Assembly: GCA_019787685.1 (NCBI GenBank)
Contig: JAHNUO010000034.1
Location: 62,001 to 126,000, forward strand
Reading direction: 5' to 3'
DNA from: Chiua virens
Taxonomy: Eukaryota; Basidiomycota; Agaricomycetes; Boletales; Boletaceae
DNA: 64,000 nucleotides
Shown here: in pieces, positions 12,669-24,393 of the stretch
How the letters are laid out: each line of letters begins with the position of its first letter
Position numbering within the stretch: position 1 is the stretch's first letter
Program-made: the position numbers and the translations under genes
The notes under the pieces: generated by a model
The model's input: only the letters and a program-made list of their open reading frames with translations
What the model was told of the DNA's origin: nothing
Database searches by the model: none

Positions 12669-14715
12669 ATGGCCCAACCTCCGCCGTCACGATTCACCCT
12701 TCGAGGTTTCCTCTCTTTACCGGTAAGTGTACTTGCATCTTTGATGCTCACTACTTCCGACCAGTTTCACCCCAGTATCGGCTTTGTAATCCACCACCCG
12801 CGGTTGGCAAGGTTCGCTCGTGTGGTGTCACCCCCATCCTTAATGTCCGTCTCGACGACGTCCTCACACGTCGCCATCTCCCCCCAATTGGCCTCAAGGA
12901 TCTGGAGGAATACCTCCTCTACGTCGAGCATGCGCCCGAGAATCTCTACTTCGTCCTCTGGCTAAAGGACTACACCGCCCGTTACAACGCCTGGGCCCAA
13001 CGCGAAAAGACGTCCCTCGTCAGCAAAAAGGAAAAGATGATGACCAAGATGCAGCACCAAAAGTTCTCCCTCCCGCCCACGCCGGATCCTGCCCTCGCCA
13101 TGTTTTATCTCCGCGCGAAGCAGACGTTCTTTACCCCGAATGGCGAGTATGAACTCAACATCCCCTCGGACGTCCTTGCGCCGTTTCATACATCGCCGCA
13201 TGCGCATGTGCAGGCGTGGCGGACGCATGGTCAAGATCAGAAACCTGTGTGGGCCTCGCAGAGCATCCACCCTGATCCTGCCGTGTTCACCGAGGTGTCC
13301 GTCGAGGTGCGGAATATGCTCAGCGAGTCTTTGAGACGGTTCGTGCGTGCTGCATACACCAACGTAGGGTCCCAACGTGCGGTCTGTGGCATCATGGGCG
13401 GGTGTTTCTTTACGGTTGTTGCCGGACTGGTGCCGCTCGTGTTGACGACTGGTCGCTGGAACATGGGTTCTCACACGCGTTGGATTCGATGGACTGCCTT
13501 TCCCGGATTGTGGCTCGGTTTGACTGTGTTGATCGCGAGTCTACAGGGTGTAAGTGAGACGTGCGTTTCTGGGCGGTGTCACTAACGGTCGAACGCTTTC
13601 GTCAGATATGCCTGATGGTGTATGTGTTTGGCGACCTTCGGCAACTTCGCAAGTTTGAACTCTCGCGACTGGCGATATCGCGGCCGATGCAAGCGCCCAC
13701 CTCAGCGCCTGTCAGGTCCGCGCATCACGCTCAAACGCTCTCGGCGCTCTCAGAGACCACGTCTGTATTGTCGTCCCCGGCGTCGACTACGTTTGATTCC
13801 CCCACGTCACAATATGCTTATGCCCCTCACTACCCTTATGCACAAGTGTCTGCAAGTCAGGTCGAGACATACTGCGACTCCTGCGCGTCAGAGGGCCATG
13901 GGATGGTCCCGCGCAACGATATCGACGTTTCTCCTGCGCTATGGGACGACGTTCCCGCGCCCGAGGGGCCTGCCACTGCGTCGTGCCTCTATCGACCAGA
14001 ATACCGCACACCCCCGTCCTCCATCGCATACATGGAACCCGTGCATGTCCGGACAGAGTCCCGATCCACGCGACCGTCTATCTCGACGTCTGCCACCGGT
14101 AGCGCCGCAATCACGGATCCGAAATTGACAGCCCGGAGTCCTCGGAGTAGTACGAGAAGCGCATCTGAGTTTGGTCCGACGGCTGGTTTCATCCCCAACG
14201 ACTACAATGGCAGCACGAGCAGTCTGACCGACATGGCGCGGTCGCTCCGTAGTCAACGGAGTGCATGTTATTTTGATTTTGACTCGTTACCGACGAATTT
14301 GCCTGGGCACCGACGGGACGGGACGGGTGTCGAGAGTGCGCCGGTGCCATTTCCCACACAGACAGTGAGACCCGCGACATCGACGTCGTCGCTCGACAAG
14401 GGCGTCGGTCCCTTGTTTGGACGTATGCAATACAAATGCAATCAGCAACGCTCGCCGGCGTTCGAGTCAGCGTCACCCCTGGAAAAGGGTGTGTCTGGAT
14501 CGTCACCGGCTAAACGCACATCGCGCGTCCGGATAACACTGACGACGTTGATACCCTCGTTTACGCGGGGTGTACCTGCGTTTGCGGCGCCGCTGACGCA
14601 GGTACAGTCACCGGTGGTGAAACGTGCACAATGGGAAGTCGTCGTCCGCGCAGGGTTTCTTGCGGCGGTGATCGCCACTGCGTTTACGGGTCTTTTGGTG
14701 GGTGCGGTGCCTTGA
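12669..14715 (+). CDS. RGS-domain membrane protein (Rax1-like)
   Basis: Exons 12669-12722, 12776-13549 and 13606-14715 sum to 1938 nt, giving 645 residues. After NPPPAVGKVRSCGVTPILNV comes an RGS-type helical domain (LKDLEEYLLYVEHAPENLYF) that runs to a conserved SLRRFVRAA helix. Two transmembrane helices follow (GCFFTVVAGLVPLVLTTG and WTAFPGLWLGLTVLIASLQ), then MVYVFGDLRQLRKFEL. A long Ser/Pro/Thr-rich tail ends in a third hydrophobic helix. This layout is like fungal Rax1 and other RGS-plus-membrane proteins that affect polarity or G-protein signalling at the plasma membrane. The first exon is inferred: using the later acceptor (ccccag|TAT) restores the frame from ATG 12669. An unspliced start further upstream cannot be excluded. 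Confidence 0.8.
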
Positions 14716-15839
14716 CGCATGGGCTTTCGACGCCCGTGCCTGGGATGATTTATGTTCATTCCCTTTCCCCCACCGTCCTTCCTGATCCCGTTGTTAGAGG
14801 TTGATTTCATCTCAGGGTCTCGTGGTGGTGGTGTTTGTATTGCCCTTCCTTTAATCCCTGTTTCATCTCCCTTTTCGTTTACATACTGCGGGCGTCTTTC
14901 TCTCGTTTGGTTGTCCCACGTCCGCACCACACGCCACTTACTTCTTCTCGTTCTCTATGACACATCCCACCGTCCACGGCCCTGCTTGCTGCTGCCGCTA
15001 TAGCTACACCCGCAAATAGTACTCCCTCTCGTTCCTCGTCTCGACGTCACCCCTTTTATTTGGCACCGTCGCGAACGCATAATCCATTTATCACACTCGT
15101 CATCACCATACCCTATTTCCATCCACATCGTTTTTCATGACGCGATTCCACGGGTGCTGGTTAGTTTGCACCTTTACAGATGTATTTTTGCTCTTCTTTT
15201 TCGTTCCATACTATGCCCTGTTGTGCTGGTGTATTACGACTCTGCTTAGGAGATCAGGCCATCGATCGTCGGTCCCGTCTGTGTTTAAGAGGCTGTGGGG
15301 ATGGGGTGGTTGATGGTGAATGTGACCATGCTGGATAATGTATCTCGAGATGCGTTCCAAGCGTCGAGTGCGTGTGATCAATTGGACGGACGTGATCTCA
15401 GACGGGTTTTCTTGAATCATCGTGCGTCGTGGGCCCCTTCATCGGACGTCTGTCACGTCCGGAAACTGCACGAACATGGTACGGCCTGACGAAGCCACGT
15501 CGGGGGGGGGGGGGCCTCACCATCCGGTACGACGAATCCCATGGACGTCGTCTTGCTCATGACGTCACATAGCCATACGCATATTCGACCCTAACGAGGT
15601 CATACGCGTACGTATGCGTGAGGGTCGCGAAGAAGGGGTCGGCAAAGTATGTGACCATCGTCATACTTACTTACTTAGCGTCAAAAGCTCCAAGTACCCG
15701 AGCAGTCGCAGGGCCACCGTTCCGTTAATCAGGGGAGGAACAATTTCCAGCGACGAGAAATTCCGTCCTTACTCAAGACCACCACTTGTGCAAAATGCAT
15801 CCTTCGATTCGTCGACATCGGACACGACAAATCTGCTGG
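14716..15839. other. Intergenic region with a G13 homopolymer
   Basis: No gene is supported. A pure run of 13 G lies at 15502-15514. The first part is pyrimidine-rich and likely to be the 3' UTR of the RGS gene. Confidence 0.4.
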
Positions 15840-16960
15840 AACCAGCAAATTTTATTGAGCGCAGAGTAAGATTTTCGACATCAAGTAAGGCAGGAACGGC
15901 GGCAGATATACATAATCGTCAACCAACACGAGAAGACAGATAGACACCATCCTCCAAACCTCAGCAGACGTTCAAGGAGAACAAGAGCGACATCACGATT
16001 CTTGAGCCCGAGATACCGATATTCGAGTGGCTGACATTAGCCCCTGCAACAGCCTCGTGCGCAAAAAGCGTGAAAACACCCATGCACTCCTTGGAACCGA
16101 CATGCACTGTCTCTCCTACCACCCTGGTCCTGAGCATCAGCATTTAGTGTGCATGATGATCCCCCTACATGTTCTTCATAGCCATGAGTGACGATAGTTG
16201 GATGGATTTGAACCAGCACTCCAGCGACTATTTTACCACGACACCCTGTACCCACAATGTAACAACCCAGAATGCGAAAAGTCGATTACATAAACTTACC
16301 TGCCACATTATAGGCCTAGATTGGACTTGGAGCAGCAAGGCTCGAGAATACGAGGGTTCGAATGCTCTCGAGTTGTCCGAGTGTGTGCGCTTGTGCAAAG
16401 CGATTAGACGCAGCGTCAACATGCGGCACTGTGACGAACTCACCGGTTGGCAGAAGGTTCGACTGCAGAATCGACCCTCAGGCTGGATCACCGCGGGTGG
16501 AGGCTGGTGCAGCTCCTTCAGCAAGTTGGCCCGAGGCTCCCGGTCAAGCCTGCGGAATGTACCATCGCAGGGAGCGCAAGAGCTACGCAGGTGATGTTCG
16601 CGAATCGAGACGGAGTTCGGATTAATGGAGGACATCACAAAGAACTCGAACCAAGTCTGAGTCCAAGTCCGGCCAGAACGCGCTGGACCGGGAAAGGCGG
16701 TTCGTTGGGAGACGACCATCGAGAAGCGATTGGTGATGCAGCGCGCGTGCCCCTTGATAGGGTGGAACGGGTGGTCAGAAAATAGCGACAACGACGGGAT
16801 AGAACGGTTGACTGCGACGCATTCGAGGTCGGGATGTTCATTCGTTGAGAAGCGAGAAAAAGTCTAGGAGGATGACGGCGACGAAAGAAGAGGGCGTCGA
16901 GACGATGGGGTTCGCTCGACCGTGACAGTCGAGGGGTATTTATACATTTTGACCGCAGGG
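15840..16960 (-). pseudogene. Decayed gene-like unit, copy A of a segmental duplicate
   Basis: Sequence along this interval is similar, in the same orientation, to 37560-38520. Shared blocks include 'gaagacagatagacac', the strand-complement of a start region encoding M(N/K)IPTS, a conserved FSDHP...HPIK peptide region, an intron-like GGTAAGTTT donor, and a C-terminal hydrophobic region around LFAHEAVAGAN. Reading on the minus strand there is a TATA-like TATAAATA just 5' (16935-16942) and an ATG at 16841. The frame is lost between the MNIPTS start and the conserved SDHP region when compared with copy B, so copy A looks broken. The protein family is not recognised. Confidence 0.45.
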
Positions 16961-17204
16961 ACCGAGCCTAGGAATGCAAACATTGGAATTTAACACACTC
17001 GAAGTTGGTATTCAAGTTGATGCAGATCCAAGTTGACGTGCAGCGCTGAGAAGCAATCGTTGACTCTCACACACTGTTGGCAGAGCCTGTAATTGATGCC
17101 CCGGCATCATGAATCTTATAGTTACCAGTGACGTCCGATAGCACGCAACCTCAGAATCACTCGGGCACGAGAGCATTGCGCATCAGCGAAAAGGTAGATG
17201 TCTA
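16961..17204. other. Junction between copy A and the Plavaka element
   Basis: No gene is seen. The left end of the transposon lies somewhere here. I could not define a clean terminal inverted repeat or target duplication, although a weak inverted match (CATCAGC...AAGGCC) to the right side at about 36000-36060 is visible. Confidence 0.3.
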
Positions 17205-17430
17205 GCAAGGCCAAACAAGGCCTTGCAGGGTCTTGCCAGGCCTTGCAAGTACACCGGCCTTGCTAGATCATGGAGGGAAACACTCCGAGCTCGTCAGGCC
17301 ATCCAAGGTAGCCCCGTTCCGACGATCTTGCTTGGCATTGCGAGGTCAGTCTTATCAAGCTTGAGCTCGTCAGGCCATACAAGGTGATGGTACGTCAAAC
17401 AAGGCCTTGCAAGGCCCAATAGGATTAGCC
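17205..17430. repeat. Left subterminal repeats (aaggccttgcaagg motifs)
   Basis: Repeated GGCCTTGC / CTTGCCAGGCC / TTGCAAGGCC motifs and a duplicated 'gagctcgtcaggccat' (about 17288 and 17364) fill this segment. Equivalent motifs recur near 35885-36030 at the other side of the element. They are read as transposase-binding subterminal repeats. Confidence 0.5.
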
Positions 17431-17649
17431 ACGACATACATGGTATAGTAGCACTAGTTACTATGATCTGTAGAGTCCAAAACAGGCGAAATACTAGTAT
17501 AAGCGATACAGCAAGACCTGGAGCAGGAGAACATGGAATAATGGAGCAACTGAGAACAAGAATCGTTGCGAAAAGTGATAGCGGTGAGCGAGAACAAGGG
17601 GAATGATCGAAAGCACGAGCAATTTTCGTTGGAAAACGAGGACAATGTT

Positions 17650-20600
17650 CTAGACCGTCTGGAGGTATTCGAATGATGTGGCGGAGGGTTGGCTCAGAAG
17701 ACGGACGATACTAATGGTATTCAGGTTAGCAAACGAGAAGCATCGGGACGAAAGACGGACTCGAATTTTAGAATCCATTGGCACGCTTTCCACGCACAGG
17801 GTTCCGTTTTGCCGGCGCAATTTGAGGCTTGGGTTTTGTGGATTTTTCGCCTTCTTCAGCGGTGGGGCTACATCGTCGCCGTCTTTTGTGGTGCCGGGGG
17901 GTTGCGAGAGTTTCAAGTGGACACGGCGACGCTTGGGGGGAACGCCCCTGGCTGATTCTTCAGCACTATTGATATCATCGGGGAGCTGGGAGAGTTGTGA
18001 ATCAGTGTGGGCTACCACACCCCCATCTGCAGTGTCGTGATTAGTAGTTTGAATGACGGTGTGGGTGTTCAAGGAAATATTGTAATAGTTACCATTGGAG
18101 TCGTCTTCGTCAGATGGGTTGGAGGACTTCTTGGGGGCTGCCTTATATTCGGAGCGCTTTAATTTTGCGACAGACGGACGGGGTGTGCAGTTCCTGGATG
18201 GGACCTCAGGGAGATTAATGTCCTCGTCAGCACGAGAAGAGGGGGCCACTTCGTATTCGGAGCGCTTCGGCTTTGAGACGGAGGGATGGGGTGCGTTGTC
18301 ACGGTTCCTGGATGGGACCTCAGGGAGATTAATGTCCTCGTCAGCACGAGAAGAGGGGGCCACTTCGTATTCGGAGCGCTTCGGCTTTGAGACGGAGGGA
18401 TGGGGTGCGTTGTCACGGTTCCTGGAAGGGGCCTCGGGGATATCGATGTCCTCGTTGGCATAGGTAGAGACCGTCTTGGGGGCTGCTTCGTATTCGAACT
18501 GCTTTGGCTTTGAGACGGAGGGACGGGGTGCGTTGTTCCTGAACTGGGCCTCGGGGATATCATTGTCCTCGTCAGACTCGACCCAAGGGCGGGAAGAGGA
18601 CTTCTTGGGGGCTGCTTCGAACTCGGATCGCTTCGGCCTTGCGACAGAGGGACGGGGCGCGTTGTTCCTGAACTGGGCCTCGGGGATATCAATGTCCTTG
18701 TCAGCGCGAGAAGAGGGGACCACTTCGTATTCGAGGCGCTTTGACTTTGAGACGGAGGGACGGGGCGCATTGTCACGGTTCCTGGAAGGGGCCTCGGGGA
18801 TATCGATATCCTCGTTGGCATAGGTAGAGACCGTCTTGGGGGCTGCTTCGTACTCGGAGCGCTTCGGCTTTGAGACAGAGGGACGGGGCGCGTTGTTCCT
18901 GAACTGGGCCTTGGGGATATCATTGTCCTCGTCAGACTCAACCCAAGGGCGGGAAGAGGACTTCTCGGGGGCTGCTTCGAACTCGGATCGCTTCGGCCTT
19001 GCGACAGAGGGACGGGGCGCGTTGTTCCTGAACTGGGCCTCGGGGATATCATTGTCCTCGTCAGACTCAACCCAAGGGCGGGAAGAGGACTTCTCGGGGG
19101 CTGCTTCGAACTCGGATCGCTTTGGCCTTGCGACAGAGGGACGGGGCGCGTTGTTCCTGAACTGGGCCTCGGGGATATCAATGTCCTCGTCAGCGTGGGT
19201 AGAGGATTTATGGGTTGCCTTGTCGTACTCCGGTCGCTTTGGCTTAGCAGTAGGGGCACGCCGGGGCACGATAGGCTCTGGTTCAGAGCAGAAGGGGTCT
19301 TCTGCTGCGGCTTCCTCTTTGCCCTTTGCCCTTCGGGCACGGATGGCTGTCATGTCGTCGTCACTGCCAGCTCGATCTTTTTTTGCGTTCTTGCCATTCA
19401 AAGGTTTAGACGGACCACTACCTGGATTGCAGTGCCTGTAAAAACGGTAAGTTACCAGTGGCGTAAGATGCGTCAATTACACTTACTTGTTCCACCACGC
19501 CAGGGTCTCTCGCACCCATAGATCTGATTCATCCTCAAGCATCTCCACGATTCGCGAGTAAAGGTCTTCCAGGTCCATTTCGCCAACTGTCTGGCTCCAT
19601 TGCTGTGCATGACTCAGTGTAAAGTATGTCTACCATGGCTCTCAGTAACAGCAGTATATGAGAATGAAGGAAGCAAACTTACGATGATGTGAACATATGC
19701 GATGATATGACGGTCCACCGAATCAAGTCCCCAGCCACGATTCTTAGCTGGCCTGGCTGCTCGACGAGTAGTAGATTCGTTTACGACGGCTGCAGGACTG
19801 AGGAACAAATGCTTGTAGAACTGCGTGGTGTGCATGAGTACCATGCCAAACGATGGAGTCGGACTCTCACCCTGACGATGACATGGTTTCGAAACAACCC
19901 AATAGTATTGTCCTTTGGGTCATAAACATCGTCCTGGTAGAAGCCAGTTGGCCATCTTGACGCTTTCATGGGAAAAACACCCTGCGCCAATGCTTCCATA
20001 CCACTAAAATACCATTAGCGAGCACAACTGACTGCAACACGAACATGAGATCATAATGTACATACCATTCAGGATCTTGGTCGAACTCTTCCAGATCCCT
20101 TTGGGGACACAGAAACCTTGCTAACTGTGGGTGGAAAACTCCACGCATTGATTTGGATTCGACCTCCGGAATGGGTGGATCCAAAGTGTCGGACACACTG
20201 TTCATGTTCTCAGGCACGTACTTCATCCCTTTATGCTTCACTGAAGCAAGGTCCATTGACCGTCCTTCACTCATTCCGGTGGTAATCTGTTTTCAGTCAT
20301 TCTGTTGTCAGTGATCATGAATATATGCGCATACACTCACTGCTTGGACAATGTCTCTTAGCCGTGATGGCGTCATAGTGTCATGGTCGAGGTCACTTTG
20401 TAGACTGGGAACCAACCTGAGAATTCCGTGATAGAAGTGGAGGTGCTTCTCGATAGTCTCTGGGCTCCTAACCATGACAAAAATAATGTGAATGCATGGT
20501 AACTGGATCAAACGAAACATACGCTATGCTGAGGATTTGGCCACCCATGTCGTGCTGAATGCCGGTGTTGAAGGCTTGTTCAGGAACAGTGAAAGGGTCA

Positions 20601-20837
20601 AGGAGTACGACCACTTTCTTCCCGGCGAATTGATAAATCTCCTTCTCGGTGGCGCTGAGTTTGTCATCACTGTTATCAGAAGCACTATAAGATTAATGCC
20701 ATGAGTCACGTCGGTATTTATAGATCTAAGATGCATACATACTTTTTGGACTTTTTGTTGGTTGTGGTACCTATCAAGGCACTTGTTAATTCCTTGACCT
20801 TGTTTTTCTTGTTGCTGGATGAAGTGGGGGACATCAT
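17650..20837 (-). CDS. DUF6698-like protein with long repetitive tail, Plavaka-associated
   Basis: Exons run leftward from ATG 20837 (a second ATG follows directly) through about seven short introns to the stop at 17650. The N-terminus is lysine-rich (KKNKVKELTSALIGTTTNKK). The middle part carries PEVESKSMRGVFHPQLARFL and KASRWPTGFYQDDVYDPKDN, which resemble the basidiomycete DUF6698 domain. After WVRETLAWWNK the last exon encodes about 590 residues, most of them ten degenerate copies of a unit built on RPSVxKPKRSEYE and DEDxDIPE. The gene is divergent from the transposase with 190 bp between starts. It probably serves the transposon, for example in DNA binding or regulation, but no catalytic motif is seen. 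The frame appears intact. Confidence 0.7.
18165..19230. repeat. In-frame tandem repeat inside the DUF6698-like gene
   Basis: About ten degenerate units (roughly 90-130 bp) encode alternating basic (PKRSEYE) and acidic (DEDIDIPE) segments. Unit lengths are multiples of three, so other frames on both strands also stay open. Those frames are artefacts of the repeat. Confidence 0.8.
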
Positions 20838-21027
20838 GGAGAGAGAAAAAGATTGGGGCTTTGCAAAAGAAGTCGTCGACTGATCAGATAACGTAGCATG
20901 CTATCAACAAAGACAAACAATGTTACTGATATGGTGGTGTCACACAATTTCCATTTTCAGCCTTCTGCCACAGGCACACCGGCTGCTGCTGCATACACTT
21001 CGCCCTGCTCATTTGACTGCCAGGATC
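20838..21027. promoter_or_regulatory. Divergent promoter inside the Plavaka element
   Basis: The 190 bp between the DUF6698-like start (minus) and the transposase start (plus) must drive both transposon genes. This would couple their expression. Confidence 0.5.
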
Positions 21028-24000
21028 ATGATCCAGTGTCCCCACTGCCGTGTTGAGGTTCAACCTCGCGGACTCTCTAACCATCTCAGGAGATGGTGCA
21101 AAGCACATTCCACATCTCTTGGTGATACACTCCAGAAGCGCCGAGAACGAGCACAAGAGATGGCTATGGCACCGGTCCCGAAACACCATATCTCCAATGC
21201 AGACTCAGAGCCTGAGGATTCTGATGGTGGCCAACTGGACAGCCCTCAAAGCCCCACAGGCCATGGACATAGTGTATTGTACCTTTGACTTGTGCAATAT
21301 ATTCATATTTAACAGATTCCACTCATACTCAGCCCGACTTAGATCAAGGCATGATTCCAGAGTACCACCCATCTGGAAGGGCAAAGCAACCAAGTCGTCT
21401 TCCCAAACGATATTGTGATCTTGTCCCTGAACCCATGATACCAGCTGAGCATCCCTTGCTTGAGCCTGATGTATCAATTGAAGATGAGCTGGAGATCGAA
21501 GCAGATGATCATCAAAGTGACGGTCAATCAGCCTCTGAGTCTCAGGAACAAGCTGAGGACAACCCGACATGGGTCAGCACTGATCCTGATTCCTTTGATC
21601 TTTTTCGGCAATATCAAGATGTGTTCCCTACCTATGATCCCGAAAATATGTCGTACTTTGGTCAATTCTGCGATGCTCCGACTTTTGATCATGGCGATTC
21701 AAACTCGGATAGCAATTCAGACGACCAGCAACCATGGTACAGTAGATTTAGCACATTTCTTGGAGCTGCGAATCAGCAATATTTCGCACCATTTCTCAAT
21801 GCCACGACATACCATCTCATGAGTTGGTTTTACAACTCATCCTCAAGCAAGTCTCTCGGTGACCTGGATCGTCTCGTCAAGGAGGTCATCCTCACGAACG
21901 ATTTCAATCAGGACGATCTCCAAAACTTTAGCGCTACTCGAGAAGCAAAACGTGTGGACCCAGAATCAAATCATTTCACTGCTGCAGATGGTTGGCATGA
22001 AACGTCGCTTGAAATCCCGCTCCCTTGCCAAGGCGTCTGATTCCCATCTGAAGGTGATGCTCCAAAATTTAAAGTTGAAGGTCTTCACTACCGAAAACTG
22101 ACAGAGGTTGTGAAATCTGCATATGGCGAAGTATCTGCAAAGTCCTTTCATACAAAGCCATTCAAGCTCTTCTGGCAACCGGACAAGAACAGACCACCTG
22201 AGCGTGTCATTTCTGAGCTATACACAGCTGATGCAATGCTCAATGAGGAGGCGAAACTCAATGCTGCCCCCGACATACCTGGATGTAACCTGGAGACTGT
22301 TATCGCAGCCATCATGCTTTGGTCAGATTCGACTCATCTCGCTAGTTTTGGAAACGCGGCCTTGTGGCCTGTGTACATGTTTATTGGGAACCTATCTAAA
22401 TATACGCGTGCAAAGCCAACCTCATTTTCTGCTCATCACCTGGCGTATATCCCAAAGGTGAGTCAGACATGTGTGAGCGACCCATAATGTGACTAATATA
22501 TCAAAGCTATCAGATACCATACAGGACATCTATCGACAGACATTTCGTGATCATGGTAGCACAACAGCAGCCACACTCACACATCTCAAGTGCGAAATCA
22601 TGCAAGCAGTATGGCGATTCTTGTTTGATGCAGATTTTATAGATGCGTACAAAAATGGGCTTATCATCAAGTTTCCTGATGGTATATTCCGACGCGTCTT
22701 CCTTCGAATCTTTACATACGCAGCTGATTATCCCGAAAAGTGCAGTCCTATCTTCTCTGTCTTTACTGAGCTCACTCACTATCATTGAACAGGATTCTAC
22801 TTGCATGCATGAAATTTCTTGGGCGATGCCCTTGTCCCCGTTGCTTCATTGCTAAGAAGAAGATCGATCGCCTGGGTGATAAGCACGATCGGTGGTTACG
22901 TGCTCACAAGTTTCGAGTCGACGACCATCAAAGACAGAATTGGATTAAACGGGTTCGCGAGATGATCTTTGTAGAGGGACGAGGGATTATCAGTCGGGCA
23001 GTGGAGAATTTAATTGGTGCGAAGTCCTGGGTTCCTACTCGTGTAAGCATGATATTATCGACTCCTTCAATGCTGACATGAAGCCTTAGAATGCTTTTTC
23101 AGAGGTGCTTTCCTGCTTTGGATTCAACTTCTATGACATGCTCGTACCAGATTTCATGCATGAGTTTGAGCTTGGTGTATGGAAGGCGGTCCTTACTCAT
23201 TTGCTCCGAATTCTTTATGCATACGGTCATGAAACTATTCAAACACTCAATAAACGGTTGGTTGGTTATCTTCTCACTGGGTCACAAAAGCTAACAACTG
23301 TGACTCGGATAGCTATTGTGAAATCCCCACTTTTGGACGTGACACAATTCGCAAATTCAGTGATAATGTATCGGGACTGACAAAGCTCGCGGCACGTGAC
23401 TTTGAGGACTTGCTTCAGGTATCTTCTGTTTACTTTTACTGCATTCGTTTGCTCATGTCAGAGTACAGTGCTCAATCCCAGTATTTGAATGTCTTATTCC
23501 GGAGCCATTCAACACGGTTGTTCTTCATTTGCTATTTGAACTAGCGACATGGCATGCTTTTGGAAAGCTACGAGTTCATACAGAAACCACTCTCAACGAT
23601 TTCGACAACTGTACCACACGCCTCGGGAAAGCCCTCCAAAAATTTCACAGGGATGTATGTGCCAAGTTTCACACATGTGAGCTACCGCGAGAGTCAGCGG
23701 CTCGCTCTCAACGCCGGAATGCACGAGCCAGTAGAAAGGGAAAGCAAAGGCAGAATGACAAGGAATCTAAAGGTAATACATCGAAGCAGCGTGCCTTCAA
23801 TATGTCAACGTACAAGCTTCACGCCCTTGGGGATTATGTGAGATCTATTTGGCTCTTTGGTACAACAGACAATTACTCAACACAAGTGGTGAGTACTGTA
23901 ATAATACTGGTTGCCGGTGATCAACTTTCAGATTAGTTACTAATGTGTATGATCAGGGGGAACTGGAACACCGACGTGTCAAACAATTCTATGCACAAAC

Positions 24001-24393
24001 AAACAAGATCAGGTTCACACAAGGTATAACAAGACAGCAACATAGGGAACGGTTTCTTCACAAATTAAAGGAAGTTGAGGCACACCCTGTACCCCAGATT
24101 TTGGTCGGCAAGGACTCAGAAAATGACAATATGCCATTTTTGCACTTTGTAGACCAGGAACCACTCCCACGTTGCTCTCCAGCCGACCATTACCAAGTCT
24201 CAACATCACAGAAACACTACTGGGATATCTCCGCATGGTGTGGGAGCAATCGGGATGATCCAGCAGTCGAGGTTCGTAAATACTATTCCAAGTTACTGGT
24301 ATATAACAATCTCATGGGCGCAGAATTTTGTTCCAAAGCTAAAAAACCACCTATTGTCACGTTTGTCAGGTCGCGAGTATGACGGGGATGAAG

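Noticed and set aside
15145..15170. Shared 'cgggtgctggttag' at about 15150 and 37415 as a further part of the flanking duplication
   Set aside because: Only about 14 bases match and the flanks do not align, so it may be chance.
16228..16791. 187-codon minus-strand open frame in copy A
   Set aside because: It crosses positions that look like introns in copy B and its composition is not protein-like outside the shared block.
18165..19230. CRISPR-like or satellite array
   Set aside because: Units are long, degenerate, contiguous and coding, with no spacers. The organism is a eukaryote.
18159..19340. A 393-codon minus-strand open frame and long plus-strand frames across the repeat region
   Set aside because: They are shadows of the in-frame tandem repeat. 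The chosen frame is supported by continuity with the DUF6698-like exons upstream.
21285..22040. Separate gene within the transposase
   Set aside because: It is an exon of the Plavaka transposase, ended by a premature TGA and continued in the same frame.
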